Positions 49,200 through 59,387 of a DNA stretch of 64,000 bases are shown here, piece after piece. Position 1 is the stretch's first letter; each line of letters starts with the position of its first letter. The position numbers and the translations under genes were made by a program. Source of the stretch: Eustoma russellianum (Eukaryota > Streptophyta > Magnoliopsida > Gentianales > Gentianaceae); the NCBI GenBank assembly GCA_036186865.1, contig AP025067.1, positions 14,453,122 through 14,517,121 of the forward strand. The letters run 5' to 3'. The notes under the pieces were generated by a model, which was not told where the DNA came from, did not search any database, and saw only the letters and a program-made list of their open reading frames with translations.

Positions 49200-51140
49200 A
49201 TGGCTAGTGAGGGTTTACCGACTTGATCCACCTACCCACCATCTACACATGACATCTCAGGAGAGTTTAATATGTTCCTCTCTCAGCATGAGCAGCTTGG
49301 GTCGGTTTCGACCGCAGCTCTTGCTGCGGACGCAGACCTTTTAGGGTATGCCGAGAGGTCCGCACCCCCCGATCTACGCCGCCACCCACACCCACCATTT
49401 CAGCACCTCATCCGGCGTCTGATGCGGCATCGGACGAGGGTGTCATACAAGGGCGTCGTGCCCTCCCTTGGTCACATGATACCCATACGTAAGTAATGAT
49501 TTATTTTTTTTAACACGTTTTCAAATATATTTCACCCGTTATTTTTTCCTAACAACTTCACCTCTTTCAGGTTTGCACCGGACTCGAGCCAGATTTCCGG
49601 TTGCATCACTCGGTCCTTCCACCTGAGGCAAGACCCAACTGGATATGCCTGGTCCCGTGTCACCCCGCAGACACGTAGGTTCTACTGGGATGAGTTTCAG
49701 GTATTCAAATTTGATGAATTTCACTTTTTGATACGTAATCGATCATTACTTTTCTAACTACGTTTTTACTTTTCCTCCGTATAATAATTGCAGAAGGCGT
49801 ACAGCTGGCTAGCTGACATCGCCCACGACGTGGAGCAGGCCTGGAGGCAGAGGGCCGCCAAACGCTACAGGGACTTCGTCAACTCGCACAAGACCAAGTG
49901 GGAGCGTGACCCCAATTCTGCCACGCCTGCCTACGTATCCGAGGCCACCTGGGCGGGGTGGATAGAAGGGTGGATGGACCCTGCTACCCAAGCCCGCAGC
50001 GCCCGGAACGCAGCGAACCGGCGCAGCGGCAATGTACAGGGCCCAGCACCTGCCACACACTCAGGTGGTTCGGTTTCTCACGCCACCACGATGCGTTCTA
50101 TGTTAAGTATTTTAATATTTGATTATTTAGATTCATTGATTTCATTGGATTATTTAGATTCATTGACTTAAGTGGATTATTTACATTCATTGACTTAAGT
50201 GGATTATTTATATTCATTGATTTCTTATGTTGCGCTGTTGTTTTTTTGGTATTCGTATATGGTTAATTTAAGTAGTATATGTGTTCATTTGCCTTTTTCT
50301 TTTTATTTTTGCTTTGACTTGGGAGAGGCCTTTAAGGCCGGGATACCTCCGATAAACGAATAGGTCATGCCGAAATTTTTAAAATTCTGGATTTCACTAA
50401 CATATTTTATTTCATTCTTTCAGCAGGAGGAGACGGGGGAGTGGCCATCCTCCTACGATCTCTTCTACAAGACACATCGGAAGAAAGCCTCCGACGGGAC
50501 GGAGGACTGGATCACGGCAAAGGCCCGCGACATCAGTGTAAGTAGACTACGATATCATTTGTTTTTTCCTTAGTTTGTTTTATTGCTAAACCCTAAACCC
50601 TAACAATTCTTATTCTCATTTCAGGACGAGTACAACAGATTACTCGCACATAGGGGAGAAGAGGCCGACAAGAACCGCGCTTATTGGGATGCGGTTCGGA
50701 CCGTCGGCCCTCAGAATAAGAAGAAGAGGGAGGTGTACGGGGTTGGATCAGCAGCGTCGCGATTCTTTCCCGAAGTTCTGCATCCAGGTGCTTCCTCTGA
50801 GGCCAGCACCTCCGCGCCTTCTACGGCCCCAGAGAATCTTTCGCGCCTGGAATCAGAGCAAGCGGCGCTGCAGCATGAGGTGGAGACCATCAGGGCGCAG
50901 CATGAGGAGAGTGTACAGGCACCGCGGTCGCAGCTGACTCAAACCCAGCAGGAGCTGCAGCAGTCGCTTCAGCAGGCGCTTCAGCAGGCGGTTGAGCATG
51001 CGCAGCAGCAGACGAACCAGCAAATCTCGCAGCTATCGCATCTCATCATCTCTATCATTTCCAGCTCCTCGCAGCCTCAGCCTCCCCCTCCTGATGGTCA
51101 CTCTTCTCCGCATGATCCCCCTCCATCTTCCTCTGCATAG
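49200..51140 (+). pseudogene. TNPA-like gene (plant transposase PF03004 type), five exons
   Basis: Exons that keep one reading frame are 49200-49492, 49571-49700, 49794-50102, 50424-50537 and 50625-51140 (453 codons). Residues ~100-300 form the Transposase_24 (Ptta/En/Spm) domain: CITRSFHLRQDP, RRFYWDEF, HDVEQAWRQRAAKRYRDF, WERDP, EWPSSYDLFYKTH, DEYNRLL. The C-terminal third is a Gln/Glu-rich coiled coil (LTQTQQELQQSLQQAL). TNPA-type proteins bind the subterminal repeats and regulate the element. Two defects: a TGA at codon 9 (49224-49226) and, at the end of exon 3, TTAAGT where a GTAAGT donor is expected. Otherwise the frame is clean. Confidence 0.82.
50316..50390 (+). repeat. Intron repeat of CACTA element, copy 2
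   Basis: Second copy of the ~75 bp segment described at 49010-49084, located just before the acceptor of the third coding intron. The two copies agree closely, including CCTCCGATAAACGAATAGG. The central near-palindrome here reads GGCCTTTAAGGCC. Confidence 0.8.
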
Positions 51141-51439
51141 TATTTCATTTTTTGATTTTTCGTACAGTCTATTTCATTTATTGTATTGACATATTCTTTG
51201 TACTTTTATATTTTATATGACATTTATACGGATTCTATTTCGTTTGTGTTGTTTAATTATACGAACTTCAATACGCAAGTACTGTATTTCTGTATAATAT
51301 TCGTACAAATGATTTAATATACAAAATAAAATATATTATAAAAATTAAATAATAATAAAAACTATTTAATTAATAATATATTGTATTATTTATAAATTAA
51401 AAATATTTAATATTTAATATTAAATTAATATTAATTATT

Positions 51440-51860
51440 AAATTAAAAAATAGCGACGAACCTGCGACAAAACCGAAATGTCGCAGACCAGAAATAAAAA
51501 AATCAAAAATTTTAAAATAGCGAAAAAAAAAATATACCGACGAAACTTTGCGACGAAATAAAATGTCGCAGAACGGAAATAAAAAAATAAAAAATTATAA
51601 AACAGCGACGAAAAAATACACCGACGAAAAAACGACAGCAATAACAGGTCGCAGACCTGACAGATTTTCGTCGCAACTGTGCGACGAAACACCGACGAAA
51701 ATTTTCTGTCCCAATATAGCGACGCTTCACCGACGAAATTCACTTTGCGACAAGCCGTATTACGACCTACTGTTTTCGTCGCTATTTCGTCGCTATATGC
51801 CTGTAGCGACGAAATAGCAACGATTTTTGTCTGTCGCTATATGCTTTTTTTTTGGTGGTG
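51440..51860 (+). repeat. Right subterminal and terminal repeats of CACTA element
   Basis: About twenty GCGACGAA/TTCGTCGC-type motifs in both orientations, ending TTTTTTTGGTGGTG at 51860. The last bases are the inverted match of the left end, and GTA follows. It mirrors 41731-42210. Confidence 0.85.
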
Positions 51861-51863
51861 GTA

Positions 51864-52246
51864 CATGGTTAGTTTGCTAGGGATGACAGAAGAAGTAGCC
51901 AGAAAATACCAGCCTTACTCTTTGTGACGATGAAGGACAAGTTCTAATACTCACCAGTGACAACAACATACGAGCAACCAAGGTCGAAAACTGCTTCCTA
52001 GGCAAAGTTCTCGTCTCTAAAACTTTCAACCCAAGGGCCTTTGGCCAAGAAATGCGGAAATTTTGGGGCCTGAAAAGTGGTTTGAAGACGAAATACATGG
52101 AAAACCACATCTTTCTGTTCGATTTTGAGAAACACGCGGAGAAAACAAGGGTTAATACCATGGCACCTTGGGGGTTTGAGAAGCAACTCATAATATTTAA
52201 GGAATATATCCGGAATATACTACATGTAAAAAGTCTAATTGGATAA
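51864..52246 (+). pseudogene. DUF4283-domain fragment at CACTA right flank
   Basis: Directly after the transposon's target duplication, an ATG at 51864 opens a frame (SLLGMTEEVARKYQP). It breaks at 51921 and continues one base out of register to TAA 52244-52246. The second part contains FLGKVLVSKTFNPRAF, FWGLKSGL, NHIFLFDFE and MAPWGFEKQLIIFKEY, the hallmark blocks of DUF4283. That domain is found in plant LINE ORF1 proteins and gag-like genes. No zinc knuckle or ORF2 follows. It is probably the start of another LINE ORF1, interrupted at its very 5' end by the CACTA insertion. Confidence 0.65.
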
Positions 52247-53989
52247 ATGCGTTATACTTAAATTGGAAAGCTTTTGATACTCTGACTTCAGAGTTCTCTA
52301 TTACTATGCTTTGAATTTTGAAGAGACCAAATATTTGATGAAATTGACTGAACGTTCAATGATGAATTTAAAGTTCAGTGAAAGAGTTCGGCTAGGAGTT
52401 TATGTCTAGTGATCTACGCTTCAGCGAACGTTCACTGAAGGTGTTTACCGATAGTGCGTTCTAGTGTTATGTGTAAAATATTCAGATGCAACGTTCAAAA
52501 ATTTGAAATTCAGCGTTCGGTTGCTTCAGACAGTAGAATTTTCTACAGTATTTTAATTAATTGATGCAAAATTTGCAACTTGGGACACCTTATTTAACCA
52601 TGAACAATCATAAACTAGCTTTGGAAGTTAAATTCTGCAGAGAGGTGTTTAATTGACTATTTTCTCGTGAATTAAATTTCGTATATATAAGAGTCATAAG
52701 GAAATGAAGGCACACTTTTTGGAAGATAGCTTTTCACGACTTTTTGTGAAAACCTGCAGAATTTCTTCTTTTTTCTTCTTTTTATGATATTAAACACTTT
52801 AATACACAAGTTCATCATCTTTTCGTAAAGCAAACAAAAAGAAGAAGCCGTTATATTCTGGGAGACATTTGTCACATAATCTACCTTGATCAAGTGGTAG
52901 AAGCATTTTTTTAATTTAAGAAGAGTAACATTTGTTACTTCTTGGCTATTTCTTCTTATTTGTTTTCTTTTTTCTTTTGTTTGGTTACCATTTCTTAGAC
53001 CAAGTTTCTCTAACAATCTTAATGCAAAATTTTTGATATGCTACCAAACAACCCATGATGTTAGGTCTGTGATAATCAATCTACATGAAGGTTGAATAAA
53101 GTGTTGGGCAATTTTCGATTTTTTTCCTGGTTTAGCTCGCTCTAACTCAATGCTCTCCAAAATAAGAAAGAAGAAGATGAGAGATAATGAGTTTGTGACA
53201 CACAATTTAGAGTGGTTCTAATCTCCTTGATTATTGTCCACCACCACTTTATTCCCAAATTGGATTTTCAAAATCAACTTTCTTATTACCTTTAACAAGA
53301 AACATGACAACTACAACAACACTTACACCAACAATTAGTGCAAGCGACAACTACAGCAACAACAACTTATTGCACAAACACTAAGTGCAACATCAACTAT
53401 AACAACATCAGGTTATTGCATAAATACTTTGTGCAACACCAACAATAACAGCTACAAGCAAGAACTGGTTCTTGTTTCTTCTCAACTTCAACAAAGTTTT
53501 TCTAAAGAACTTTTGCCAAATGGGTTTTTGGGAAGAAGCGAGATCACACTTTCTAATAAGTCAAATCACAAGCAAGAAATCAAATATGCATGGTTCCTCT
53601 GATGTGAGACTTCCACTCTCACAATATAACAATGAAAAAAAGCAACAAGAGCTTAATGAGCTTTAAGCACTTTTACATATTTGAGAGCTTTTTACAACAA
53701 TAGGGGATGAAGCTTGAAGAGGATGAAAGTGTGTAAATGCCTCATCTAAGCTTTTCAATATATAAAGAGTGTGAACCACATTTTCGCAGCCTCCATAAAG
53801 TCTTCAACTCAGTCAAGTGCCTTGAAGATGTCCAAATAGTCTTTAGCCACCTTATAATTAGGTTTGATGCTCCATAGTCACTCTATAATATCTTAGACAT
53901 GTTTGTAATAGTCAAAAAAGCATTATAGATGTTGGGAGAAAGTCCACAATAAATTTTGGTAAGATTGGAGAGAGAGAACACTTTAAATC
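52247..53989. other. Unassigned spacer
   Basis: No coding region recognised. 52330-52520 has several GAACGTTCA-type motifs (for example CGAACGTTCACTGAAGG). 53290-53470 is rich in ACAAC/CAACA units with three loose repeats containing AGTGCAA. The rest is AT-rich. It may include an old LTR of the Copia relic to the right, but no boundaries are visible. Confidence 0.35.
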
Positions 53990-54500
53990 TTCCTTAGATT
54001 TGTTTGCAACAACTATAAAAATTTGAATTCATGATGACATTGATCGATCTATATGAGAGTATGATGTCTATCGATTGATCTACGTAAGGGTATGATGTAC
54101 ATCGATCGATATATGTGAAGGTATGATGTTGGCCAGTGTGGTTTCAATTTGAATTTAGGATGACATCAACCGATCTATGTGAGGGTAAGATGTACATCGA
54201 TCGGTTTATATGAGGGTATGATGTTGGGTAGTGTGGTTCGAATCTAAATTCAGGATGACATCGATAGATCTATACGAGGGTATGATGTACATGGATCGAT
54301 CTATGTTAGGGTATGATATCACATCAATCGATCTATGTGAGGATATGATGAAACATCGATCGATCTATGTGAGGGTATGATGTATGCATTGTTCTCTATT
54401 AGAGATCGATGTCAGGGCATGAAGTATACATTGATCTCCATTAGAGATTTATGTCATGTTATGATGTATACATTGATCTCTATTTAGAGCTCAATGTCTG
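53990..54500 (+). repeat. ATCGATC-rich minisatellite upstream of Copia relic F
   Basis: Roughly twelve imperfect units of about 30-35 bp follow GATGACATCGATCGATCTATG..AGGGTATGATGT (in pieces), with two interspersed blocks containing AGTGTGGTTCRAAT. The last three units change to ATTGATCTCTATTAGAGAT-like pieces. The ATCGATCGATCTATG core also occurs in the LTRs of Sirevirus A. Confidence 0.75.
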
Positions 54501-54617
54501 GATATGATGTTACTTCTTTATTTGTTCAAGCCTTTATTATTTTTCAATTATAAAATGGCTTTTCATTTCTTTTCCAAACATCTTTTAAACTTCATCAAAG
54601 AATTCATGTTTTAACAC

Positions 54618-57357
54618 ATGGTTCCTGATATGTTCAACTTGGAGCCATTTGATGGGAAAAATTTTAAAAGATGGTCCAAAAAAGTTTTCTTCTTTCTTGA
54701 GATGCTATCTGTTTCTTATGTTCTCACCAAGTACACACCAATTGATGAACCGGAAGCTTTCAAGTACGATTTTGACAACAGCATATGTGAAGGATACATT
54801 CTACATTTTCTCTCAAACTCATTGTATGACATTTATATCAAACTTAAGTTGGCTATGGAGATATGGAATGCACTTCAAAGCAAATATGGTACTAAAGATG
54901 TAGGCAAGTGTAAGTATGTGGTCAGTGAGTTTCTCAAGTTTCAAATGGTGGATCACATTGCCATCAATGATCAAATCCATTAATTTCAGCAATCGATTGA
55001 CAATATCGAGAAAGAAGACATCAAGATTGATGAAACTTTTCAAGGTGCCTCATTGTTTGAAAAATTTCCTTCTTCTGGGAGCAAATATTAAAAGACAGGC
55101 AACCACGATGTCGCAAAATTCTCTATGGAAAGTGTAATTAAGCATATCCATATAGAGAAGAACAATATATTGGAAGATGCAAATGGTGATGAAGGAGAGA
55201 TAAAGGCTAACATAGGGGACCATAATCCAAACAGGCAAAAGATTCCGCATAACTTCTCAAAAAACTTAAAAGTTAAGGCCAAATTGCATGGACAAAGAAA
55301 CCAAAAGGGGTATGTTGGGTGAGTGAAAATCTGGACACAAGGCGACTTTTTGTAGCAGATGGAAAGGACAAAACAAGCAGCCATGCCAACCTTGTGGAGG
55401 ATATTGCAGAGAACGAGAAAATCATCGCAGCAATCATCTTATTTGAGGTACTTTGTTGGTAGTTGGACGAAATGGATGATATACACAAGAGCCACCAAAC
55501 ATATTGCTACAAACAGAAATCTATTTCTTGATTATCAATAAATAGAAAGTGGAGAACAAGTTTTCTTAGGTGATGCACGAGAAACCCAAGTAATTGGGAA
55601 AGGGAAAGTGCTGCTCAAGTTGATTTCAGGTAAAAGGCTAGAGTTAAGCAATTTGGTTCATTTACCTTCTATGCATAGGAACTTGATTTTCAAAGCATTC
55701 CTCAATGAGGCTAATGTTAAACTTGTTTTTTTATTCCGATAAAATTTTACTTACTAGAAATGAGGAGTTTATCGAGAAGAGATTTTATCTTGGTGGGTTA
55801 TTTGTACTTGATGCTTGTGTTGTTTAATAAGACTGCATCTACATCTGTGTATCTTGTCGATTCTCTTGATTTGTGGCATGCTAGATTAGGACATGTTAAA
55901 TGTAGATTCTATAAACAGATTAAAAAAATATGAATATGATCTGTATCACTAATGAAGATATGTTTGGCAAGTTTCAATATCATTTTGAAGCAAAACGTCA
56001 GAAGAAACCTTTTAAGACTATTTGAAGAGTTTCAGAAAAATTGGATCTTGTTCATAATAATTTAGAATACTTTAAAAGCTACAAAAGGTGGCAAAAAATA
56101 TTACATAACCTTTATTGATGACTTTTCAAGATATACAAAATATACTTGTTAAGTCACAAAGATGATGGTGAAATTGTGTTTATGAAATTTAAAATTGAAG
56201 TTGAGAATCAACTAGACAAATCTAATGGTTATGTTTATGAAATTATTGCAGAAACTTTCTCAAGAAAATGACGTAATTATGAAGTTACATCTCCTTATAC
56301 CTCCCTTAATATCATGGTATTGTTGAAAGAAAAAGTAGGACTTAATAAGTTCTGGATTGCCTAACAATATGTGGAAGAAGCAATTCTTTCAGCTTGTGAC
56401 ATATTAAATAGGATGCCTCACAGAAGGACAATAGAACTCCTTATGAACTATCGAAGACTATGCACTAAATTTAGATTACATAAAAGTGTGGCGTTGACAA
56501 ATGTAGGTTTCCAGAATTTCAAAAAGGAAAAATTGGGTCCAAGACAAACAATTGTGTTTTTGTTGGTCATACTCAAAATAGTGTTGCATATATATTCATG
56601 ATAATTGATAATAGTGCTTTATTGAGTCTACGACAACAATAACAACAAAACATACCCAGTATATTCCAATGATAGCAAAAACTATCGCCAGGGTTTGGGG
56701 AGGGTGAGAGGCAGGAAACAATACCTCCATCACAAAAGATAGAGAGTTTGCTTCCAGTGAGACCCTCGGCTCTCTTGAGTCTAAAGATGCTAAATATTTT
56801 GAGCATATTTTTTCTGTGAAACAACAATATATAAGTGGTTCTAATTTTGAAAGAGTTGAATCAAGTAAATTATTAGATGACAAGAATCCCAACTTTCTTA
56901 TAAGACATAATTGACAACGAATTGAAAAATCATTTGATGAATATTTTACTACCATCTTTATTATGGAAGAAGACCTTAAAACTTTAAATATGCTATGAAA
57001 TTTATAGATGCTGATTTTTAGAAAGAAGTCATAAATAATGAACTTGAGTCTATTCTTAGTAGAAACACTTAGGATAGACTTGCCTAAAGGATGTAAACCT
57101 ATTGGTTGTGAATGAGTCTATAAGAAGAAACTAAAGGCTAATGGTACAATTGATAAGTCTAAGACAAGACTAGTTGGAAAAGGTTTTATATAACAAAAAG
57201 AAATAGATTTCTTTGATATATATTTTCCGGTTGCTAGAATAGCAAACATTAGGGTGTTGATGACTTTAGCTTCTAGTTACAAACTTGTCATACACTATGT
57301 GGATATTAAGATGGCTTTCCTAAGTAGATATTTAGATGAAGAATTTAGTAGGCATCT
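54618..57357 (+). pseudogene. Copia relic F: gag to part of RT, heavily decayed
   Basis: The gag begins at ATG 54618 (LEPFDGKNFKRWSKK, DNSICEGYIL, EIWNALQSKYG) and is open to 54983. A degenerate zinc-knuckle stretch (about 55310-55370) and protease remains (about 55470-55540, TRATKHI for the usual TGATRHI) follow. GAG-pre-integrase is at about 55850 (SLDLWHARLGHVKC). Integrase pieces lie at 56090-56330 (YYITFIDDFSRYTK). An RT fragment spans about 57000-57357 (KSKTRLVGKGF, HYVDIKMAFLSRYLDEEF) and stops abruptly. More than a dozen stops or frameshifts are visible. No LTR or primer site could be assigned. A SINE lies inside at 56631-56774. Confidence 0.75.
56631..56774 (-). mobile_element. Plant SINE, near full-length
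   Basis: 144 bp on the minus strand, flanked by perfect 9 bp duplications TTGAGTCTA (56622-56630 and 56775-56783). It reads GAGCCGAGGGTCTC, then AACTCTCTATC, CACCCTCCCCAAACCCTGG, TATACTGGGTATG and a TTGTTGTTATTGTTG tail. The GAGCCGAGGGTCT start and CCCTCCCCA-ACCC...ACTGGGTATG end are those of a SINE type widespread in eudicots. It gives the reference for the two shorter copies at 40386 and 58660. Confidence 0.78.
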
Positions 57358-57570
57358 GGTATGAACTGAGGTATCGATATCATAATAGGAATGATACATG
57401 CTGGAATGAGAATGTGTTTGAGCTATAAACCCATATACGTTTGGTATATAAGCTGGAATGGGTATCATTACCATACATGCTATTTGAAACACATTTAAGA
57501 AGGAATGAGAATTGGAATGTGTGCACACACACGATGGTGCTGTGATGGTGGCATGTAGCGGGACACGGTG
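57358..57570. other. Unassigned segment
   Basis: Contains repeated GGAATGAGAATG/GGAATGATAC-like motifs and a short (AC)n run. It might be a decayed non-autonomous DNA element, but no paired terminal repeats or target duplication were found. Confidence 0.3.
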
Positions 57571-58640
57571 TAACGCCCTGAGCTCCAATACTTGAAATGT
57601 CTAATCTGTAGTACACCTTTTCTAATGTATACAAGGCTACTCATATAACGTTATAATCACATCAACCCTAATGAAATAAATGAAATTCAATGAAAATGAC
57701 TAAAATCATTCAATAATATATCCAAAATAATCTCCAATCAAAAGAAATATCATATCGTTGAAATAAACTAGTCCAACATTAAAAATAATTCTTACAAACT
57801 AAATTCATAAATACTGACTAAAATCGAAAAACTAATAATAAATCCAATCTTGAGACTATCTTCCGAGCTCCTTCACCATTCCCACTCATCATCTTCCTCA
57901 ATGTAAACGTACTCATAGTCTCTCTTATCTGCAAAAATGGTAAGTGGTGGTGTGAGCAAAATAACATGCTCAGTAAGTAATCTAACTACGTTTGTGGGAT
58001 CATGTATGCTGGGAAACAAGTTTTCAATTAACAACATTTTCATATTATAAATAAAACAAAACGCAAAGTTTCCCACATTTAAACAATACTTATAATACTT
58101 TTTTCATGGCTATAGATCTTTTCGATATCTCTTAACCGACTTATACCATCCACACAAGTCAATATTCAAGAGACTGGTCGATACTTCAGTCAATAGACCA
58201 GTCGATACTTTAGTCAATAGTCCGGTCGGTACTCGATAGTCAATAGACCAGGCAATACTTTAGTCAATAGTCTAGTCGGTACTCAATAGTCAATAGACCA
58301 GACGACACATTAGTCAATAGGCAAGTCGGTACTTTAGTCAATAGACCGAGCGGCACTATATCCAATGGACCGGACATACGACACCAGTATAATCATTTAA
58401 GAGTACAAAACATACTTATTTTGCAAATCAAATATCATCAATAATTTCACATTAAGCACATATTTGTAAAGCACAATATACTTCTACATGATACAATTTC
58501 ATATTAAAATAAACATGTAAAAAATACAAGTTTTGTAAAACATCCGCAAATACACAAAAGGGAGTTAGACTACTTACCTCAAACCGAATACTTAAATTTT
58601 TCTTTGCTATTCACTTAAACCTAAACAATTACATTAGAAA
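57571..58640 (-). repeat. Gypsy LTR fragment, probably minus-oriented
   Basis: The left edge is TGTAACGCCCTGAG, which on the minus strand is the ...GGGCGTTACA end typical of plant Gypsy LTRs (such LTRs can also start TGTAACGCCC, so orientation is not certain). On the minus strand ACTGAGCATGTTATTTTGCTCAC precedes (with a break) TTTTTGCAG and a short acidic frame, a pattern I associate with sense Gypsy LTRs. The other end is not defined. It holds the minisatellite at 58160-58380. Confidence 0.5.
58160..58380 (-). repeat. Minisatellite AGTCAATAGACCAGTCG
   Basis: About ten imperfect units of ~20-24 bp with core TTAGTCAATAGACCAGTCG; some units carry an extra CTCAATAGTCAATAG. It lies within the Gypsy LTR fragment. 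Confidence 0.75.
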
Positions 58641-58659
58641 TCATTGCTTGAAAGTATCA

Positions 58660-58721
58660 TCATCATCATCCGTACCCAGTATATCCCGACGACAGCAAAA
58701 GCTATCGTCAGGGTCTGGGGA
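58660..58721 (-). mobile_element. 5'-truncated SINE 3' end, second copy
   Basis: 62 bp on the minus strand: TCCCCAGACCCTGACG...TATACTGGGTACGGATGATGATGA in sense (two pieces). It is flanked by perfect 13 bp duplications CTTGAAAGTATCA (58647-58659 and 58722-58734). It is nearly the same length, truncation and (GAT)n tail as the copy at 40386-40451. Confidence 0.8.
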
Positions 58722-58829
58722 CTTGAAAGTATCACTATAATAATTATTCCCTCAGTGTTCCTATTAATTTACCATCAACACATTTGCTATTAATTAAATA
58801 TCCAATCTAATTCCCTTAATGACATTTGT

Positions 58830-59387
58830 CCCTACATGGACAGCAGAGGAAGGAACAACAGAGGAGTGGACAGCAGAGGAATGTTCCACAACAGAGGGAT
58901 CTACCAAGGGCCAATGCCCGCGTTCATGTGGCGACGGATGCCAAAGTCCTAGATGCTTTCGACGTAGTGACAGGTATATTTATTTTTGCAATTTAAGTAT
59001 TGTTATGTTAATACCCGTTTCGAATTGCTACTTGAATTATAAATTGTCTCAGGTGCAATTTTAGTAAATAGTATACTGTGAATGTATTGTTTGATAGTGG
59101 CGTAAGCCACTCTTTCGTGTCTAAGATCTTTGCCAAGAACCTTAGCAGCTGTCCGACATGGTTAGAGTCGCCTTATTGTGTTCAGGAAGCTGGTGATCAG
59201 GTTCTTATTTCACATCACCTGTACAAGGATTGTGAAATCAAGATGGAAGGACAAAAGGACCCGACCCAAGAAGTAGTTGTCTATTAGGGGAACTCTAATC
59301 TAAGAAAGATATCGCAGAAGATATATCTGAACGCAACTCAAGCCTATCGAGCACTGAAGAAAGGAGACGAAGGGCTCCTTGTGTATG
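58830..59387 (+). pseudogene. Gypsy element E: gag end and protease, with intron
   Basis: From about 58830 the frame gives a Gln/Arg-rich gag end and then a block ending FDVVT. A GT-AG interval at 58974-59052 (79 bp, GGTATA...TCTCAG) interrupts it. Joining across that interval continues the conserved VTG-AILV start of the Gypsy protease. Near 59070 the frame shifts into LFDSGVSHSFVS (active-site DSG). A stop at 59285-59287 follows, and the later protease part (DxILGMDWL region) is missing. The element is cut at 59387 by a solo LTR. The complete element would be an LTR retrotransposon polyprotein. Confidence 0.65.

Larger units (their letters stand above)
41731..51860 (+). mobile_element. En/Spm (CACTA) superfamily DNA transposon, 10.1 kb
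   Basis: The ends read CACCACAAAAAG on the left and, reverse-complemented, CACCACCAAAAA on the right. They are flanked by a 3 bp duplication GTA (41728-41730, 51861-51863), as expected for CACTA elements. Both ends carry dense CGTCGCT/TTCGTCGGT repeats. Inside are a TNPD-like transposase gene and a TNPA-like gene in the same direction, plus a small opposite-strand ORF near the left end. Coding parts are more GC-rich than the neighbouring retroelements. The terminal CACCAC instead of CACTA is unusual. Frameshifts and stops suggest it no longer moves itself. Confidence 0.9.

Noticed and set aside
53990..54500. CRISPR-like array
   Set aside because: Units are imperfect and contiguous, there are no unique spacers, and the setting is a plant retroelement.
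57358..57570. A MITE with GGAATGA motifs
   Set aside because: No paired inverted ends or target duplication could be found.
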